Shown in pieces: positions 1-11,446 of a DNA stretch of 64,000 bases. Every line of letters starts with the position of its first letter. Positions within the stretch are counted from its first letter, which is position 1. The DNA lies in assembly GCF_900115905.1 (NCBI RefSeq), contig NZ_FOYD01000010.1, positions 35,578 to 99,577 of the forward strand, in the 5' to 3' direction. Under the pieces are notes generated by a model. That model was not told the DNA's origin. It saw only the letters and a program-made list of their open reading frames with translations, and made no database searches. The DNA comes from Halopseudomonas formosensis. GTDB lineage: Bacteria > Pseudomonadota > Gammaproteobacteria > Pseudomonadales > Pseudomonadaceae. Position numbers and translations under genes: made by a program.

Positions 1-946
1 ACAGGCCTCCTGGAACACCGACGCCGCCTTCGAGACCGGCAACAAGGGTCACCGTCCGGGCGTCAAGGGCGGTTACTTCCCGGTGCCGCCGGTCGACCAT
101 GACCACGAGATCCGCACCGCCATGTGCAACGCACTGGAAGAAATGGGCCAGACCGTCGAGGTTCATCACCATGAGGTGGCCACTGCAGGACAGAACGAGA
201 TCGGCGTCCAGTTCAACACCCTGGTAGCCAAGGCCGACGAGGTGCAGAACCTGAAGTACGTGGTTCACAATGTGGCCGATGCCTACGGCAAGACCGCTAC
301 CTTCATGCCCAAGCCGCTGTACGGTGACAATGGTTCCGGCATGCACGTACACATGTCCATCAGCAAGGACGGCAAGAACACCTTCGCCGGTGAAGGTTAT
401 GCCGGTCTGAGCGACACCGCCCTGTACTTCATCGGCGGTATCATCAAGCATGGCAAGGCGCTGAACGCCTTCACCAACCCCTCGACCAACTCCTACAAGC
501 GTCTGGTGCCCGGTTTCGAGGCTCCGGTCATGCTGGCCTACTCCGCGCGCAACCGCTCGGCGTCGATCCGCATCCCCTATGTGACCAGCCCCAAAGCCCG
601 GCGCATCGAGGCTCGCTTCCCGGACCCGTCAGCCAACCCCTATCTGGCCTTCGCCGCCCTGCTGATGGCCGGCCTGGATGGCATCCAGAACAAGATCCAC
701 CCCGGCGATGCGGCAGACAAGAACCTCTATGACCTGCCCCCGGAAGAGGCCAAGGAAATCCCGCAGGTGTGCGGCAGCCTGAAGGAGGCACTGGAAGCGC
801 TGGACGCCGACCGTGGCTTCCTGACCAAGGGCGGCGTGTTTACCGACACCTTCATCGATGCCTTCATCGAGCTGAAAGCCGCCGAGGAGATCAAGGTTCG
901 CACCTTCGTTCACCCGCTGGAATACGACCTGTACTACAGCGTGTAA
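1..946 (+). CDS. glnA: Glutamine synthetase type I, C-terminal part (5' end outside window)
   Basis: ATP-dependent synthesis of glutamine from glutamate and ammonium, the entry point of nitrogen assimilation in the cytoplasm. The open frame runs in from the left edge (first full codon at base 2), so about the last 314 residues are present. Visible are the catalytic-core segment [15 protein letters not shown], the substrate loop [13 protein letters not shown], the NRSASIRIP segment and NLYDLPPEE, whose Tyr is the adenylylation site of the type I-beta enzymes. The protein ends YDLYYSV, as in proteobacterial GlnA. A strong terminator follows within 20 bp. The ntrBC genes lie about 1 kb downstream, the usual association. 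Confidence 0.97.
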   Translation, partial: QASWNTDAAFETGNKGHRPGVKGGYFPVPPVDHDHEIRTAMCNALEEMGQTVEVHHHEVATAGQNEIGVQFNTLVAKADEVQNLKYVVHNVADAYGKTATFMPKPLYGDNGSGMHVHMSISKDGKNTFAGEGYAGLSDTALYFIGGIIKHGKALNAFTNPSTNSYKRLVPGFEAPVMLAYSARNRSASIRIPYVTSPKARRIEARFPDPSANPYLAFAALLMAGLDGIQNKIHPGDAADKNLYDLPPEEAKEIPQVCGSLKEALEALDADRGFLTKGGVFTDTFIDAFIELKAAEEIKVRTFVHPLEYDLYYSV

Positions 947-965
947 TCCCGGCAACACCCTGAAC

Positions 966-991
966 AAAGGCGCTCTTCGGAGCGCCTTTTT
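966..991 (+). terminator. Rho-independent terminator of glnA
   Basis: A perfect 10-bp stem (966-975 with 980-989) closes a TTCG tetraloop (976-979). The 3' arm runs into a T tract at 987-991. It starts 20 bp after the glnA stop, so glnA ends its transcript here. Confidence 0.9.
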
Positions 992-1121
992 CGTTTGCCT
1001 GCGCGCCCTCCGACGACCGGTGCCGCCGGCAGTGCGAACGGCGTCGCACCATCCACCACGGCACTTGCCACACGGGCAATTGGGTGCAACCCTTGGGACA
1101 GTCTACAAGGGAGTGAATGGC

Positions 1122-1745
1122 ATGCCGCGTTTGTTACTGCCCCTGCTTTGCCTGTGCCTGCTGCTGGCCGGTCCGGCCGGCGCCCAGATCTATTCCTGGA
1201 CCGATGCCGACGGCAATCGGGTGTACTCCGACCAGCCCCGCCCGGGTGCCAGCACCATAGAACTCAAACCCACCAATGTGGTGGAGCCCACTCCGGCGCC
1301 CCCGGTATCGAGCCGTGGCAATACGCAAGGTGACCGGCCCAGCGGCCCGGTCTACCAGCGCCTGATGATCACCACCCCGGCCCACGACACTGCGCTGCGC
1401 AGTAACGAGGGTGATCTCACCCTGACCGTGGTCACCGAACCACCGCTCAGCGGCAGCCATCTGCTGAAGGTATCCATCGACGGGCAGCTCAGCCAGACCG
1501 GCGTGCCCGGTTCCGGTGCCGAGGTACATCAGTTGACAGTGCACAACATTGACCGGGGCAGCCATGAGGTCGCTGCGGTGGTAGTCGATGCCCGCGGTCA
1601 GGAGGTCCAGCGCACCGCCCCCATCACGGTGCACCTGCAACGCACCTCGCTGAATCAGCCGGCCCGCGGGGGTGCCAATCAGGCACCGCGCGCGCCGGCA
1701 GCTCCCCGCGCACCGAATGTGCCCCGTCCAGGCAGCGGCAGCTGA
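1122..1745 (+). CDS. DUF4124 domain-containing exported protein
   Basis: About 207 residues of unknown function. The ATG at 1122 is preferred over the in-frame ATG at 1020 because it has an AAGGGAG ribosome-binding site and opens directly with a signal peptide (MPRLLLPLLCLCLLLAG, cleavage near GAQ). The mature protein begins IYSWTDADGNRVYSDQPR, the hallmark of DUF4124, a short domain common in pseudomonad periplasmic proteins. A beta-rich middle and a Pro/Arg/Ala-rich tail follow. It sits between glnA and ntrB, a position seen in other Pseudomonas. Periplasmic location is inferred from the signal peptide; the role is unknown. Confidence 0.85.
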   Translation: MPRLLLPLLCLCLLLAGPAGAQIYSWTDADGNRVYSDQPRPGASTIELKPTNVVEPTPAPPVSSRGNTQGDRPSGPVYQRLMITTPAHDTALRSNEGDLTLTVVTEPPLSGSHLLKVSIDGQLSQTGVPGSGAEVHQLTVHNIDRGSHEVAAVVVDARGQEVQRTAPITVHLQRTSLNQPARGGANQAPRAPAAPRAPNVPRPGSGS

Positions 1746-1760
1746 CCAACCTCCGACATG

Positions 1761-1777
1761 TGCACCAACATGGTGCA
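1761..1777. promoter_or_regulatory. NtrC binding site (upstream activating sequence of ntrBC)
   Basis: TGCACCA at 1761-1767 and TGGTGCA at 1771-1777 form a perfect dyad separated by 3 bp, an exact match to the enteric NtrC consensus TGCACC-N5-GGTGCA. It lies about 170 bp before the start predicted from the -24/-12 promoter at 1914, a normal enhancer distance. Confidence 0.85.
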
Positions 1778-1913
1778 CATGCACTTTTTTCGTGCCATAG
1801 TTCAGTCACCACTACCTCTCTTCTGCTTCCCGGCGGCGCAGGCGCCTGTCCGCCGGGGCGCAGCGGCGCGGGCTGCTCCGATTCCGTGCGCTCCCTGCAT
1901 GGCCTGCGGAATC

Positions 1914-1929
1914 TGGTTTGATTCTTGCA
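1914..1929 (+). promoter_or_regulatory. Sigma-54 (-24/-12) promoter of ntrBC
   Basis: TGGTTTGATTCTTGCA has GG at 1915-1916 and GC at 1927-1928, exactly 10 bp apart, with TTGCA at the -12 element. Transcription should start near 1940, about 40 bp before ntrB. Together with the NtrC site upstream this predicts NtrC-activated autoregulation. Confidence 0.75.
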
Positions 1930-1980
1930 AAGAACAATCGCCCCCGTCACAACGGGAATAATCACCCGGGATAACGCCCT

Positions 1981-3053
1981 ATGCTGCCTGAGCACCTTCT
2001 TCGCCAGATACTGGATAACCTCACCACTGCGGTGGTGCTGCTGGATGGGAGTCTGCGGGTCAGCTACATGAATCCGGCGGCGGAAATGCTTCTCGAGGTC
2101 AGCGGCCAGCGGGTACAGGGCCAACGGATCTCCAGCCTGTTCAGCGATGCAGTCGAATCCATGGAGTCGCTGCGCAACTCGATCAGCAACGGCCACCCCT
2201 TCACCAAGCGCGAGGCCCAGCTGAATCTGAGCAACGGTCAATGCCTGATGGTGGATTACTCGGTGACGCCGGTGCAGGCCTCCGAGCGCAACTGGGTGCT
2301 GCTGGAGCTGCTGCCCCGGGACCGCCTGCTGCGCATCACCAGGGAAGAGGCCCAGTTGTCCAAGCAGGAGGTCACCCGGGTGCTGGTACGCGGGCTGGCC
2401 CACGAGATCAAGAACCCCCTGGGGGGCATCCGCGGAGCAGCCCAGCTGCTGGCCCGGGAGCTGGTCGAGCCCTCCCTGCAGGACTACACCGACGTGATCA
2501 TCCAGGAGGCCGACCGCCTGCGCAATCTGGTCGATCGCATGCTCGGCCCCTACCAGCCGCCGCGCCTGGCGCCGATCAACATCCACGAGATCACCGAGCA
2601 CGTGTGCAGCCTGATCCAGGCCGAGACCCAGGGCAACATGGACATCCTGCGCGATTACGACCCGAGCATTCCCGACCTGCTGGGGGATCGCGAACAGCTG
2701 ATCCAGGCGGTGCTCAATATAGTGCGCAACGCCATGCAGGCGATCATGGCCGAAGCCGATGGCCGGCGCGGCCAGATCATTCTGCGCACCCGCACCCTGC
2801 GCCAGTTCACCATAGGCTCCAAGCGCCACCGCCTGGTCTGCCGCCTGGAGATCACCGACAACGGCCCGGGCATTGCCCCGGGCATCCTCGACAGCATCTT
2901 CTATCCCATGGTCAGCGGCCGCGCCGATGGCACCGGCCTGGGACTGTCGATCACCCAGAACATAGTCACCCGGCACCAGGGTCTCATCGAATGCGACAGC
3001 GTGCCGGGCCACACCACCTTTACCCTGTTTCTACCGCTTCCCGGGGAGGATGA

Positions 3054-3057
<4 letters not shown>
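1981..3057 (+). CDS. ntrB: Nitrogen regulation sensor histidine kinase NtrB (GlnL)
   Basis: Cytoplasmic kinase/phosphatase that controls NtrC phosphorylation according to PII (GlnB/GlnK) signalling. The 358 residues hold an N-terminal PAS domain (about 5-115), a HisKA motif GLAHEIKNPLGG with phospho-acceptor His141, an N-box around NIVRNAM (247-253), a G1 box DNGPG (293-297) and a G2 box GTGLGLS (317-323). There are no membrane segments, as expected for NtrB. Its stop overlaps the ntrC start (ATGA at 3054-3057), so the two are translationally coupled. Confidence 0.97.
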
Positions 3058-4475
<1,418 letters not shown>

Positions 4476-4482
4476 AGACAGC

Positions 4483-4509
4483 GGGCCGCGCCCTGCCCAG
4501 GCGCGGCCC
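4483..4509 (+). terminator. GC hairpin after ntrC, possible terminator
   Basis: A perfect 10-bp GC stem (4483-4492 with 4500-4509) with a 7-nt loop sits 7 bp after the ntrC stop. No T tract follows, so intrinsic termination is uncertain. Confidence 0.45.
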
Positions 4510-4583
4510 GAAAGACGTCTGCAGCTTGAAGCCGGCTGCCGGTCGCCCCTACACTTGCAGCCGTTTTCCTGCGGACTGCCCCC

Positions 4584-5048
4584 ATGTTCCATATCGCCCT
4601 GCTCGAGCCGGAGATTCCCCCCAATACCGGCAACATCATCCGCCTGTGCGCCAATGCCGGCTGCCAGCTGCACCTGATCGAGCCCCTGGGGTTCGAGCTG
4701 GACGACAAGCGCCTGCGCCGCGCCGGGCTGGACTACCACGAATATGCCGCCGTGCAGACCCACGCGGATCTGGCCGGCTGCCTGGCCAGCGTGCAGCCGC
4801 ACCGGGTGTTTGCCCTGAGCACCAAGGGTGCCCGCTGTTACAGCGAGGTGCGTTATGTGCCGGGGGATCTGTTCCTGTTCGGGCCGGAGAGCCGGGGCCT
4901 GCCAGCGGACATACGCGACAGCCTGCCGCCGGAGCAGGTACTGCGCATCCCCATGCGACCGGGCAATCGCAGTCTCAATCTGTCCAACAGTGCGGCGGTG
5001 CTGGTCTATGAGGCCTGGCGCCAGCAGGGGTTCGCCGGCGGCAACTGA
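4584..5048 (+). CDS. trmL: tRNA (cytidine/uridine-34 2'-O-) methyltransferase TrmL
   Basis: SPOUT-family enzyme that methylates the wobble ribose of tRNA-Leu isoacceptors with SAM. The 154-residue protein matches the usual TrmL length. It opens [20 protein letters not shown] and carries the knot motifs [10 protein letters not shown] (around 93-102) and [15 protein letters not shown] (around 116-130), which form the SAM pocket. It is a stand-alone gene about 110 bp after ntrC, and a convergent hairpin separates it from the next gene. Confidence 0.95.
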   Translation: MFHIALLEPEIPPNTGNIIRLCANAGCQLHLIEPLGFELDDKRLRRAGLDYHEYAAVQTHADLAGCLASVQPHRVFALSTKGARCYSEVRYVPGDLFLFGPESRGLPADIRDSLPPEQVLRIPMRPGNRSLNLSNSAAVLVYEAWRQQGFAGGN

Positions 5049-5055
5049 GAAGGGG

Positions 5056-5080
5056 AATGGCCCGCCGGCGGCGGGCCATT
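5056..5080. terminator. Convergent hairpin between trmL and the quinone oxidoreductase gene
   Basis: A perfect 10-bp stem (5056-5065 with 5071-5080) with a 5-nt loop lies in the 42-bp gap between two converging genes and could serve either strand. There is no strong T tract. Confidence 0.5.
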
Positions 5081-5090
5081 GCGCAGGGCT

Positions 5091-6068
5091 TCAGCGGGTC
5101 TTGATGACGATCTTGCCCACCGCCTGACGGGTACTGAGGGTGTTCAGTGCAGCTTCGTACTGATCCAGTTCGAAGGTCTGGGACACCAGCGGCTTGAGCT
5201 TGCCCTCGCTGTGCCACTGGAACAGCTGACGGAAGTTGTCCAGGTTGGCCTGGGGCTCACGGGTGGCGAAGGCGCCCCAGAACACCCCGACCACGGAGGC
5301 CCCCTTGAGCAGCGCCAGGTTTACCGGCAGCTCGGGAATGCGGCCGCTGGCAAAGCCCACCACCAGCAAGCGACCCTTCCAGTTGATGCAGCGCATGCAC
5401 TGATCGAACAGGTCGCCTCCGACCGGATCATAGATCACATCGGCGCCCTTGCCGCCGGTCAGCTGCTTGACCTTCTCCTTGAAGTCGCCCTCGCTGTAGT
5501 TGATCAGCTCGTCGGCACCGGCCTTGCGCGCCACCTCGAGCTTCTCGTCGCTGGAAGCGGCAGCGATCACCCGGGCGCCCATCGCCTTGCCGATCTCCAC
5601 GGCGGCCAGACCCACGCCACCGGAGGCGCCCAGCACCAGCAGGGTCTCGCCCGGCTGCAGCTGGCCACGCTGCACCAGGGCATGCATGGAGGTACCGTAG
5701 GTCATGCTGAAGCCGGCCGCGGTGACATAGTCCATGTCATCGGGCATCGGCAGTACGCGGCTGGCGTCGGCCTTCACCTTCTCGGCGAAGCTGCCATAGC
5801 CGGTCAGGCCCATGACCCGGTCACCGGGCTTGAGGTGCTTGACCCTGGCGCCGACGCTGGCGACCACGCCGGCCGCCTCGCCGCCGGGGGAGAAGGGGAA
5901 CTCGGGCTTGACCTGGTATTTGCCTTCAATGATCAGCGTATCCGGGAAGTTGACGCCGGCGGCATGGACATCGATGACGACTTCGTTGTCGCCCGCTACC
6001 GGGTCGGTGGTCTCCTCCAGCGACAGGCTGCTGGCGGGACCATAGGCTTTGCACAGTACGGCTTTCAT
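5091..6068 (-). CDS. Zinc-independent quinone oxidoreductase (MDR family)
   Basis: NADPH-dependent medium-chain dehydrogenase/reductase of the quinone oxidoreductase/crotonyl reductase-like class, 325 residues, cytoplasmic. The N-terminal GroES-like domain has AAGVNFPD where the zinc ligand Cys of alcohol dehydrogenases would be, so no catalytic zinc is expected. The Rossmann motif GASGGVG and the segment KGADVIYDPVGG are clear. The ATG at 6068 follows an AGGAGCC ribosome-binding site. Its physiological acceptor cannot be read from the sequence. It lies downstream of gshA on the same strand but has a 124-bp gap and a possible promoter of its own. Confidence 0.9.
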   Translation of the reverse strand: MKAVLCKAYGPASSLSLEETTDPVAGDNEVVIDVHAAGVNFPDTLIIEGKYQVKPEFPFSPGGEAAGVVASVGARVKHLKPGDRVMGLTGYGSFAEKVKADASRVLPMPDDMDYVTAAGFSMTYGTSMHALVQRGQLQPGETLLVLGASGGVGLAAVEIGKAMGARVIAAASSDEKLEVARKAGADELINYSEGDFKEKVKQLTGGKGADVIYDPVGGDLFDQCMRCINWKGRLLVVGFASGRIPELPVNLALLKGASVVGVFWGAFATREPQANLDNFRQLFQWHSEGKLKPLVSQTFELDQYEAALNTLSTRQAVGKIVIKTR

Positions 6069-6095
6069 GATGGCTCCTGATGGGTATTTTTTATT

Positions 6096-6126
6096 AGTCT
6101 AGCCGCGCCTACCGGCGCCGGGTCAA
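6096..6126 (-). promoter_or_regulatory. Possible sigma-70 promoter of the quinone oxidoreductase gene
   Basis: On the minus strand TTGACC (6126-6121) and TAGACT (6101-6096) are separated by 19 bp, which is on the long side. It is the best match in the gap between gshA and this gene. Confidence 0.3.
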
Positions 6127-6192
6127 TCACCATACCGGGGATTGATCGGTCTGCATAAGACAGGCGTCGGGCCTCCCTGCCCGCCCGCCGGG

Positions 6193-7773
6193 TCACTGCG
6201 CCAGGTAGCGCGCGACGTAGGTATCGAAATCCAGGGTGTCGCCCTGCTCCAGGGCAAGCTGATCCGCCAGCGACTGGCGCGCCAGCTCGCTGAAGTGCTG
6301 CTGTTCGGCGTCACTCAGCGGGCGGCTGCGGAAATGGTCCCGGTGATTTTCCGACTGGTCCATGGCGAAGCGGAAGAAGCTGTCACCCTGCTCATGGATG
6401 GCCGCCAGCACACGGGCCGACGGCGTCAGCGCAGGGTCCTGCAGCTTGGCCCGCTGCCGGGCCAGGCTGTCGCTGTAGGCATGGGTCCCGTGGGCCTGAT
6501 CCAGCAGCGCAGCGCAGGCGGCCATGTTGTCCAGCAGGTGCTCGCCCCATGTCAGCAGCTCGCAGGGCTGGCCCTTGCGGGTCAGCTGCAGACCCGGCTC
6601 GCGGCCGCGCATCACCGTCAGATCGAAGTTCTCGCTGCTGGTGCGGCATTCCTCGTCGGACATCGCCGGGCTTTCGGCCAGCGCACAGAACAGCAGGAAG
6701 CTGTCGAGGAAGTAGGCGGTAGCCGGCTCTATGCCCAGTGGCAGGAAGGGATCTATATCCAGGCAGCGCACCTCCACGTACTCCACGCCCCGCTCGGCCA
6801 GGGCCTGCACCGGCTTCTCGCCGCTGCGCGTGACGCGCTTGGGACGGATGGAGCTGTAGAACTCGTTCTCGATCTGCAGCAGGTTGGTATTGAGCTGCTG
6901 CCACCGACCATCGGCATCGTGGGTGCCCAGCTCGGCGTAGCGCGGATAGGGCAGGCTGATGGCCTTGCGCATGCTGGCGATGTAACTTTCCAGGCTGTTG
7001 TAGCAGACACTCAGCCCCGACTGGGCGTCGTTGTTGTAACCCAGGTCGCTCATGCGCAGGCTGGTGGCATGGGGCAGATACAGCCCCTTGTCGCCCAGCG
7101 GCTGCAGCTGGTGCTCGCGGCCCTGGAGGAAACTGGCGCACAGCGCCGGTGAGGCCCCGAACAGGTACATCAGCAGCCAGGCATAGCGGCGGAAGTTGCG
7201 GATCAGCGCCACATAGCGCTCGGACTGGTAATCCTGGGCGCTGCGGGCATCGCCGTCCTGCCGCTGCAGTGCCTGCCACAGGCCGGGCGCCAGCGAGAAG
7301 TTGTAGTGGATACCGGCAATGCACTGCATGGGCTTGCCATAGCGCACCGCCAGGCCCCGGCGGTAGACATGCTTGAGCATGCCGACGTTGGAGGTGCCGT
7401 ACCAGGCGATCGGAATGTCGTCATCCCGGGCCGGGAGTATGCAGGGCATGGACTCGGTCCACAGCAGCTCGTCGCCCAGCTCGCTGTAGACGAAGCGATG
7501 GATGCGGTCCAGTTCGCCGAACAGCTCGTCAATATCCCCGGTCACCGGAGTGATCAGCTCGACCAGCGCCTCGGAGTAATCGGTAGTGATACTGGGGTGC
7601 GTCAACGCCGAGCCCCAGGCCGGCGGGTGGGGCTGCTGCGACAGGGTTCCCTGTGCATCGATCCGCAGGCTTTCCTTCTCGATGCCATGCATGGCCTGAC
7701 GCAGGTCGTCCTGCAGGGCCGCCTGCGACAGCAGCTCGATGCGTTGCTTCAACAGTGGTGACAAGAGCGTCAC
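6193..7773 (-). CDS. gshA: Glutamate-cysteine ligase GshA
   Basis: First, rate-limiting step of glutathione synthesis: ATP-dependent joining of glutamate and cysteine. At 526 residues it has the length of the proteobacterial class 1 enzymes. Recognisable segments are GIEKESLRI near the N-terminus (acidic metal/ATP residues), [24 protein letters not shown] and [12 protein letters not shown] in the active-site region. It is the last gene of a tex-thioesterase-gshA cluster; 24 bp separate it from the thioesterase. The partner enzyme GshB is encoded 17 kb away at 25135. Confidence 0.96.
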   Translation of the reverse strand: MTLLSPLLKQRIELLSQAALQDDLRQAMHGIEKESLRIDAQGTLSQQPHPPAWGSALTHPSITTDYSEALVELITPVTGDIDELFGELDRIHRFVYSELGDELLWTESMPCILPARDDDIPIAWYGTSNVGMLKHVYRRGLAVRYGKPMQCIAGIHYNFSLAPGLWQALQRQDGDARSAQDYQSERYVALIRNFRRYAWLLMYLFGASPALCASFLQGREHQLQPLGDKGLYLPHATSLRMSDLGYNNDAQSGLSVCYNSLESYIASMRKAISLPYPRYAELGTHDADGRWQQLNTNLLQIENEFYSSIRPKRVTRSGEKPVQALAERGVEYVEVRCLDIDPFLPLGIEPATAYFLDSFLLFCALAESPAMSDEECRTSSENFDLTVMRGREPGLQLTRKGQPCELLTWGEHLLDNMAACAALLDQAHGTHAYSDSLARQRAKLQDPALTPSARVLAAIHEQGDSFFRFAMDQSENHRDHFRSRPLSDAEQQHFSELARQSLADQLALEQGDTLDFDTYVARYLAQ

Positions 7774-7797
7774 TCCTCAACAAGAAATGGGCCAGGC

Positions 7798-8199
7798 TCA
7801 GATTCGGGCAAAGGTACCCAGGGCCTTGGCGGCCAGTACGCCGTCCTGATGGACCTCGGCATCCACCACCATGGTCTTGGTGCCCACATGCACTACCCGG
7901 GCCCGGCACGCGAGCACGCCACCGGTAATGGCCAGAGTGTAGTTGACCTTGCACTCTATGGTAGCGGTCATCTCATCCGGGGCCAGATGGGCGTAAACCG
8001 CCGCCCCCATGGCCGAATCGAGCAGCGAGAAGGTCACCCCGCCGTGCACCCGACCGCCGGCGTTGAAGTGCTGCGGCCCTATTTCCAGGCGCATGCTGCA
8101 GCCCTCCCTGTCCAGGTTCACCAGCTCCAGGCCAAGTGCCTCGGTGAAGGGGCTCATGCGGTTGAGACGGATGTCACGGGTCTTGGGGTGCTCACTCAT
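7798..8199 (-). CDS. PaaI-type hotdog-fold thioesterase
   Basis: A 133-residue single hotdog domain, predicted to hydrolyse acyl- or aryl-CoA thioesters. The diagnostic helix is FNAGGRVHGGVTFSLLDSAMG, with the HGG turn and the following Asp typical of the PaaI/YbgC-related catalytic site. It lies 4 bp after the tex stop and just before gshA, an order I recall from P. aeruginosa (PA5201-PA5203). The natural substrate is unknown. Confidence 0.88.
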   Translation of the reverse strand: MSEHPKTRDIRLNRMSPFTEALGLELVNLDREGCSMRLEIGPQHFNAGGRVHGGVTFSLLDSAMGAAVYAHLAPDEMTATIECKVNYTLAITGGVLACRARVVHVGTKTMVVDAEVHQDGVLAAKALGTFARI

Positions 8200-8203
8200 G
8201 GAA

Positions 8204-10522
8204 CTACTTCCTCAGATGCCGGGCGTTGGCGAACAGGTTGGCAAAGGTAGCACCTGACTGCGCCGCGGGGCCAGACTGATTCTTCTCCGCCCGCGGGCGG
8301 CTGCGTCGCTCGCCGCCGGCCTCTCGACCGCCGCCACCGGTACTGCCGGGCTGATCGCCCATGCGCATGGTCAGGCTGATGCGCTGGCGCGGTACGTCCA
8401 CCTCCAGCACCTTGACCTTGACGATATCCCCGGCCTTGACCACATCCCGCGGGTCCTTGACGAAGGCCTCGCTGAGCATGGAAATATGCACCAGACCATC
8501 CTGGTGCACGCCGATATCGACGAAGGCACCGAAGTTGGCCACGTTGCTGACCACTCCCTCGAGCACCATGCCGGGCTTGAGGTCGCTGATCTTCTCCACC
8601 CCTTCCTGGAAGGCCGCCGCCTTGAACTCGGGACGCGGGTCGCGGCCGGGCTTGTCCAGCTCGGAGAGAATGTCGGTGATGGTCGGGATACCGAAGCGCT
8701 CGTCGGTGAAGCGGGCCGGGTCGAGCCGGCGCAGGAAGGCCGAATCGCCGATCAGGCTGCGCACGTCGCGACCGGTCTGCTCGGCGATGCGCTCCACCAG
8801 CGGGTAGGCCTCCGGGTGCACCGCCGAGGCGTCCAGGGGGTTGCTGCCGTTCATCACCCGCAGAAAGCCCGCGGCCTGCTCGAAGGTCTTCTCGCCCAGC
8901 CGGCTGACCTTGAGCAGCTCGCGGCGGCTGCTGAAGGCGCCATGCTGATCGCGGTAGTCCACTATGTTCTGGGCAATGGTCGGGTTGAGCCCGGACACCC
9001 GGGTCAACAGGGCTGCCGAGGCGGTATTGAGGTCCACGCCCACGGCGTTCACGCAGTCCTCCACCACCGCATCGAGGCTGCGCGCCAGCTTCACCTGGGA
9101 CACGTCGTGCTGGTACTGGCCGACACCTATGGCCTTGGGCTCGATCTTCACCAGTTCAGCCAGCGGATCCTGCAGACGGCGGCCGATGGACACCGCGCCG
9201 CGGTAGGTCACATCCAGATCGGGGAATTCCCGGGCCGCCAGTTCCGATGCGGAATACACCGAGGCACCTGCCTCGGAGACCATGACCTTGTGCATCTTGA
9301 GTTCCGGACACAGCTTGAGCAGATCGCTCGCCAGCTTGTCGGTCTCCCGGGAGGCGGTGCCGTTGCCGATGGCCAGCAGGCTCACCTGATGCTTGCGGCA
9401 CAGGGCTGCCAGGACCGCCAGGGACTGATCCCACTGATTGCGCGGCGCATGGGGGAAGATGGTCGCGGTATCCAGCAGCTTGCCGGTGCCATCCACCACG
9501 GCGATCTTGACCCCGGTGCGCAGCCCCGGGTCCATCGCCAGGGTCACCCGCGGGCCGGCGGGAGCGGCCAGCAGCAGATCCTTGAGGTTGCTGGCGAACA
9601 CGCGAATGGCCTCATCCTCGGCACGCTCGCGCAGCTCGCCGAGCAGCTCGGTTTCCATGTGGCCGAGCAGTTTCACCCGCCAGGTCCAGCGCACCACCTC
9701 CTGCAACCAGCTGTCCGCGGCACGACCCTGATTGCTGATACCGGCGGCCTCGGCGATCAACCCTTCGCAGGGATGCGTGGCGCCAGCCGGCGCCTCGGGA
9801 TCGCCCAGCTCCAGCGCTATGCTGAGGATGCCTTCGTTGCGCCCGCGCAGTATGGCCAGGGCGCGATGGGAGGGCACATTGCGCAGCGGCTCGTCGTATT
9901 CGAAATAGTCGCGGTACTTGGCGCCCTCCTGCTCCTTGCCCTCGACCAGCCGGGATACCACCCGGCCGTCCTGACGCAGGGTCTGGCGCAGGCGTTCCAG
10001 CAGCCGGGCATCCTCGCTGAAGCGCTCCATGAGGATGTACTTGGCACCGTCCAGCGCCGCCTTCACATCGGCCACGCCCTTGTCGGCATCGACGAAGCCG
10101 GCGGCCAGCTGCTGCGGATCCTGCGTGGGATCGGCGTACAGCTGATCGGCCAGGGGTCCCAGGCCCGCCTCCAGGGCGATCTGGCCCCGGGTCCGGCGCT
10201 TGGGCTTGTAGGGCAGGTACAGATCTTCGAGCGTGGTCTTGGTTTCGGCCTGACGGATGTCCCGCTCCAGCTCCGGGGTCAGCTTGCCCTGCTCCTGGAT
10301 GCTGGCCAGGATGGTGCTGCGGCGGTCTTCCAGTTCGCGCAGGTAGCGCAGCCGCTCCTCCAGCTGGCGCAGCTGGGTGTCATCCAGACTGCCGGTGACC
10401 TCCTTGCGGTAGCGGGAGATGAAGGGCACGCTGGCGCCCTCGTCGAGCAGGGCTACGGTGGCCACCACCTGTTCGGGGCGCACGGCCAGTTCGGAAGCAA
10501 TACGCGCGGCAATACTGTCCAT
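8204..10522 (-). CDS. tex: RNA-binding transcription accessory protein Tex
   Basis: Conserved nucleic-acid-binding protein associated with RNA polymerase; it affects toxin gene expression in Bordetella and fitness elsewhere. The ATG at 10522 ([12 protein letters not shown]) gives 772 residues, the family length, and has GGAAAG five bases upstream; the frame stays open to 11251 but that extension runs antisense through ompR. Order: N-terminal helical region with [13 protein letters not shown], YqgF-like domain ([17 protein letters not shown]), helix-hairpin-helix segment ([14 protein letters not shown]) and a C-terminal S1 domain ([21 protein letters not shown]). A TATACT box lies on the minus strand at 10557-10562. 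The tail after S1 is Gly/Arg-rich. Confidence 0.96.
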   Translation of the reverse strand: MDSIAARIASELAVRPEQVVATVALLDEGASVPFISRYRKEVTGSLDDTQLRQLEERLRYLRELEDRRSTILASIQEQGKLTPELERDIRQAETKTTLEDLYLPYKPKRRTRGQIALEAGLGPLADQLYADPTQDPQQLAAGFVDADKGVADVKAALDGAKYILMERFSEDARLLERLRQTLRQDGRVVSRLVEGKEQEGAKYRDYFEYDEPLRNVPSHRALAILRGRNEGILSIALELGDPEAPAGATHPCEGLIAEAAGISNQGRAADSWLQEVVRWTWRVKLLGHMETELLGELRERAEDEAIRVFASNLKDLLLAAPAGPRVTLAMDPGLRTGVKIAVVDGTGKLLDTATIFPHAPRNQWDQSLAVLAALCRKHQVSLLAIGNGTASRETDKLASDLLKLCPELKMHKVMVSEAGASVYSASELAAREFPDLDVTYRGAVSIGRRLQDPLAELVKIEPKAIGVGQYQHDVSQVKLARSLDAVVEDCVNAVGVDLNTASAALLTRVSGLNPTIAQNIVDYRDQHGAFSSRRELLKVSRLGEKTFEQAAGFLRVMNGSNPLDASAVHPEAYPLVERIAEQTGRDVRSLIGDSAFLRRLDPARFTDERFGIPTITDILSELDKPGRDPRPEFKAAAFQEGVEKISDLKPGMVLEGVVSNVANFGAFVDIGVHQDGLVHISMLSEAFVKDPRDVVKAGDIVKVKVLEVDVPRQRISLTMRMGDQPGSTGGGGREAGGERRSRPRAEKNQSGPAAQSGATFANLFANARHLRK

Positions 10523-10720
10523 AGGGGCTTTCCACATCAATTGTCTCAAGCGCGGCAGTATAACCGAGTCGCCGGTCCAAGCGTTGCTGCCTTGTGCGCT
10601 CTGGCCGCAGGTAATCCGGCAGTCGGGGCGGTTGGGAAGTAAACTCTTGTAACAATGGCCGGCTCCCCCCGCATCCGGCATCAGCGACAATGCAACGCTT
10701 ACCAAGAGGTGATGCTGCTT

Positions 10721-11446
10721 ATGAGCAATACGGAAGGCGAAAAGATACTCATCGTCGACGACGATGCCCGGCTGCGCCGTCTGCTGGAGCGTTTTCTCAG
10801 CGAACAGGGTTACCGCGTGCGCGCCGTCGAGGACACCGCACAGATGGACCGGCTGCTGGATCGCGAGCTCTACTCGCTGATAGTGCTCGACCTGATGCTG
10901 CCCGGCGAGGATGGGCTCAAGGCCTGCGAGCGCCTGCGCGAGCAGGGCAACAGCACCCCGATCATCATGCTCACCGCCAAGGGCGACGAAACCAGCCGTA
11001 TCCAGGGGCTGGAGCTGGGCGCCGACGACTACCTGCCCAAGCCGTTCAACCCCCGTGAGCTGGTGGCCCGCATCAAGGCCGTACTGCGCCGCCAGGCGCC
11101 GCAGATTCCCGGGGCACCGACCATCGAGGACAACGAGGTGACCTTCGGCGACTTTGTGCTCAGCCTGTCCACCCGGGAGCTGAAACGGGGCGACCAGGTC
11201 CACATGCTGACCTCCGGCGAATTCTCGGTACTCAAGGCGCTGGTGCACCACCCCCGTGTGCCCCTGACCCGGGACAAGCTGATGCAGTTGGCCCGGGGCC
11301 GGGAATGGGACGCCCTGGAGCGCTCCATCGATGTGCAGATCTCCCGCCTGCGCCGGCTGCTGGAACCGGATCCGTCCAAGCCGCGCTATATCCAGACGGT
11401 GTGGGGTGTGGGTTACGTCTTCGTGCCGGATGGCCAGCAGCAGTGA
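10721..11446 (+). CDS. ompR: OmpR/AmgR-family response regulator
   Basis: DNA-binding half of the envelope-stress two-component system called AmgRS in P. aeruginosa. The 241 residues comprise a receiver domain with phospho-acceptor Asp57 ([11 protein letters not shown]) and acidic pair DDD (13-15), then a winged-helix domain from about 135 ([28 protein letters not shown]). The start at 10721 has GAGG 11 bp upstream; an ATG at 10712 is in frame but sits only 2 bp from the GAGG. The stop overlaps the GTG start of the kinase gene. Tex is divergent, as in P. aeruginosa. Confidence 0.95.
   Translation: MSNTEGEKILIVDDDARLRRLLERFLSEQGYRVRAVEDTAQMDRLLDRELYSLIVLDLMLPGEDGLKACERLREQGNSTPIIMLTAKGDETSRIQGLELGADDYLPKPFNPRELVARIKAVLRRQAPQIPGAPTIEDNEVTFGDFVLSLSTRELKRGDQVHMLTSGEFSVLKALVHHPRVPLTRDKLMQLARGREWDALERSIDVQISRLRRLLEPDPSKPRYIQTVWGVGYVFVPDGQQQ

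Noticed and set aside
1758..1961. A 67-codon frame between the DUF4124 gene and ntrB
   Set aside because: It covers the NtrC site and the sigma-54 promoter and has no ribosome-binding site or family.
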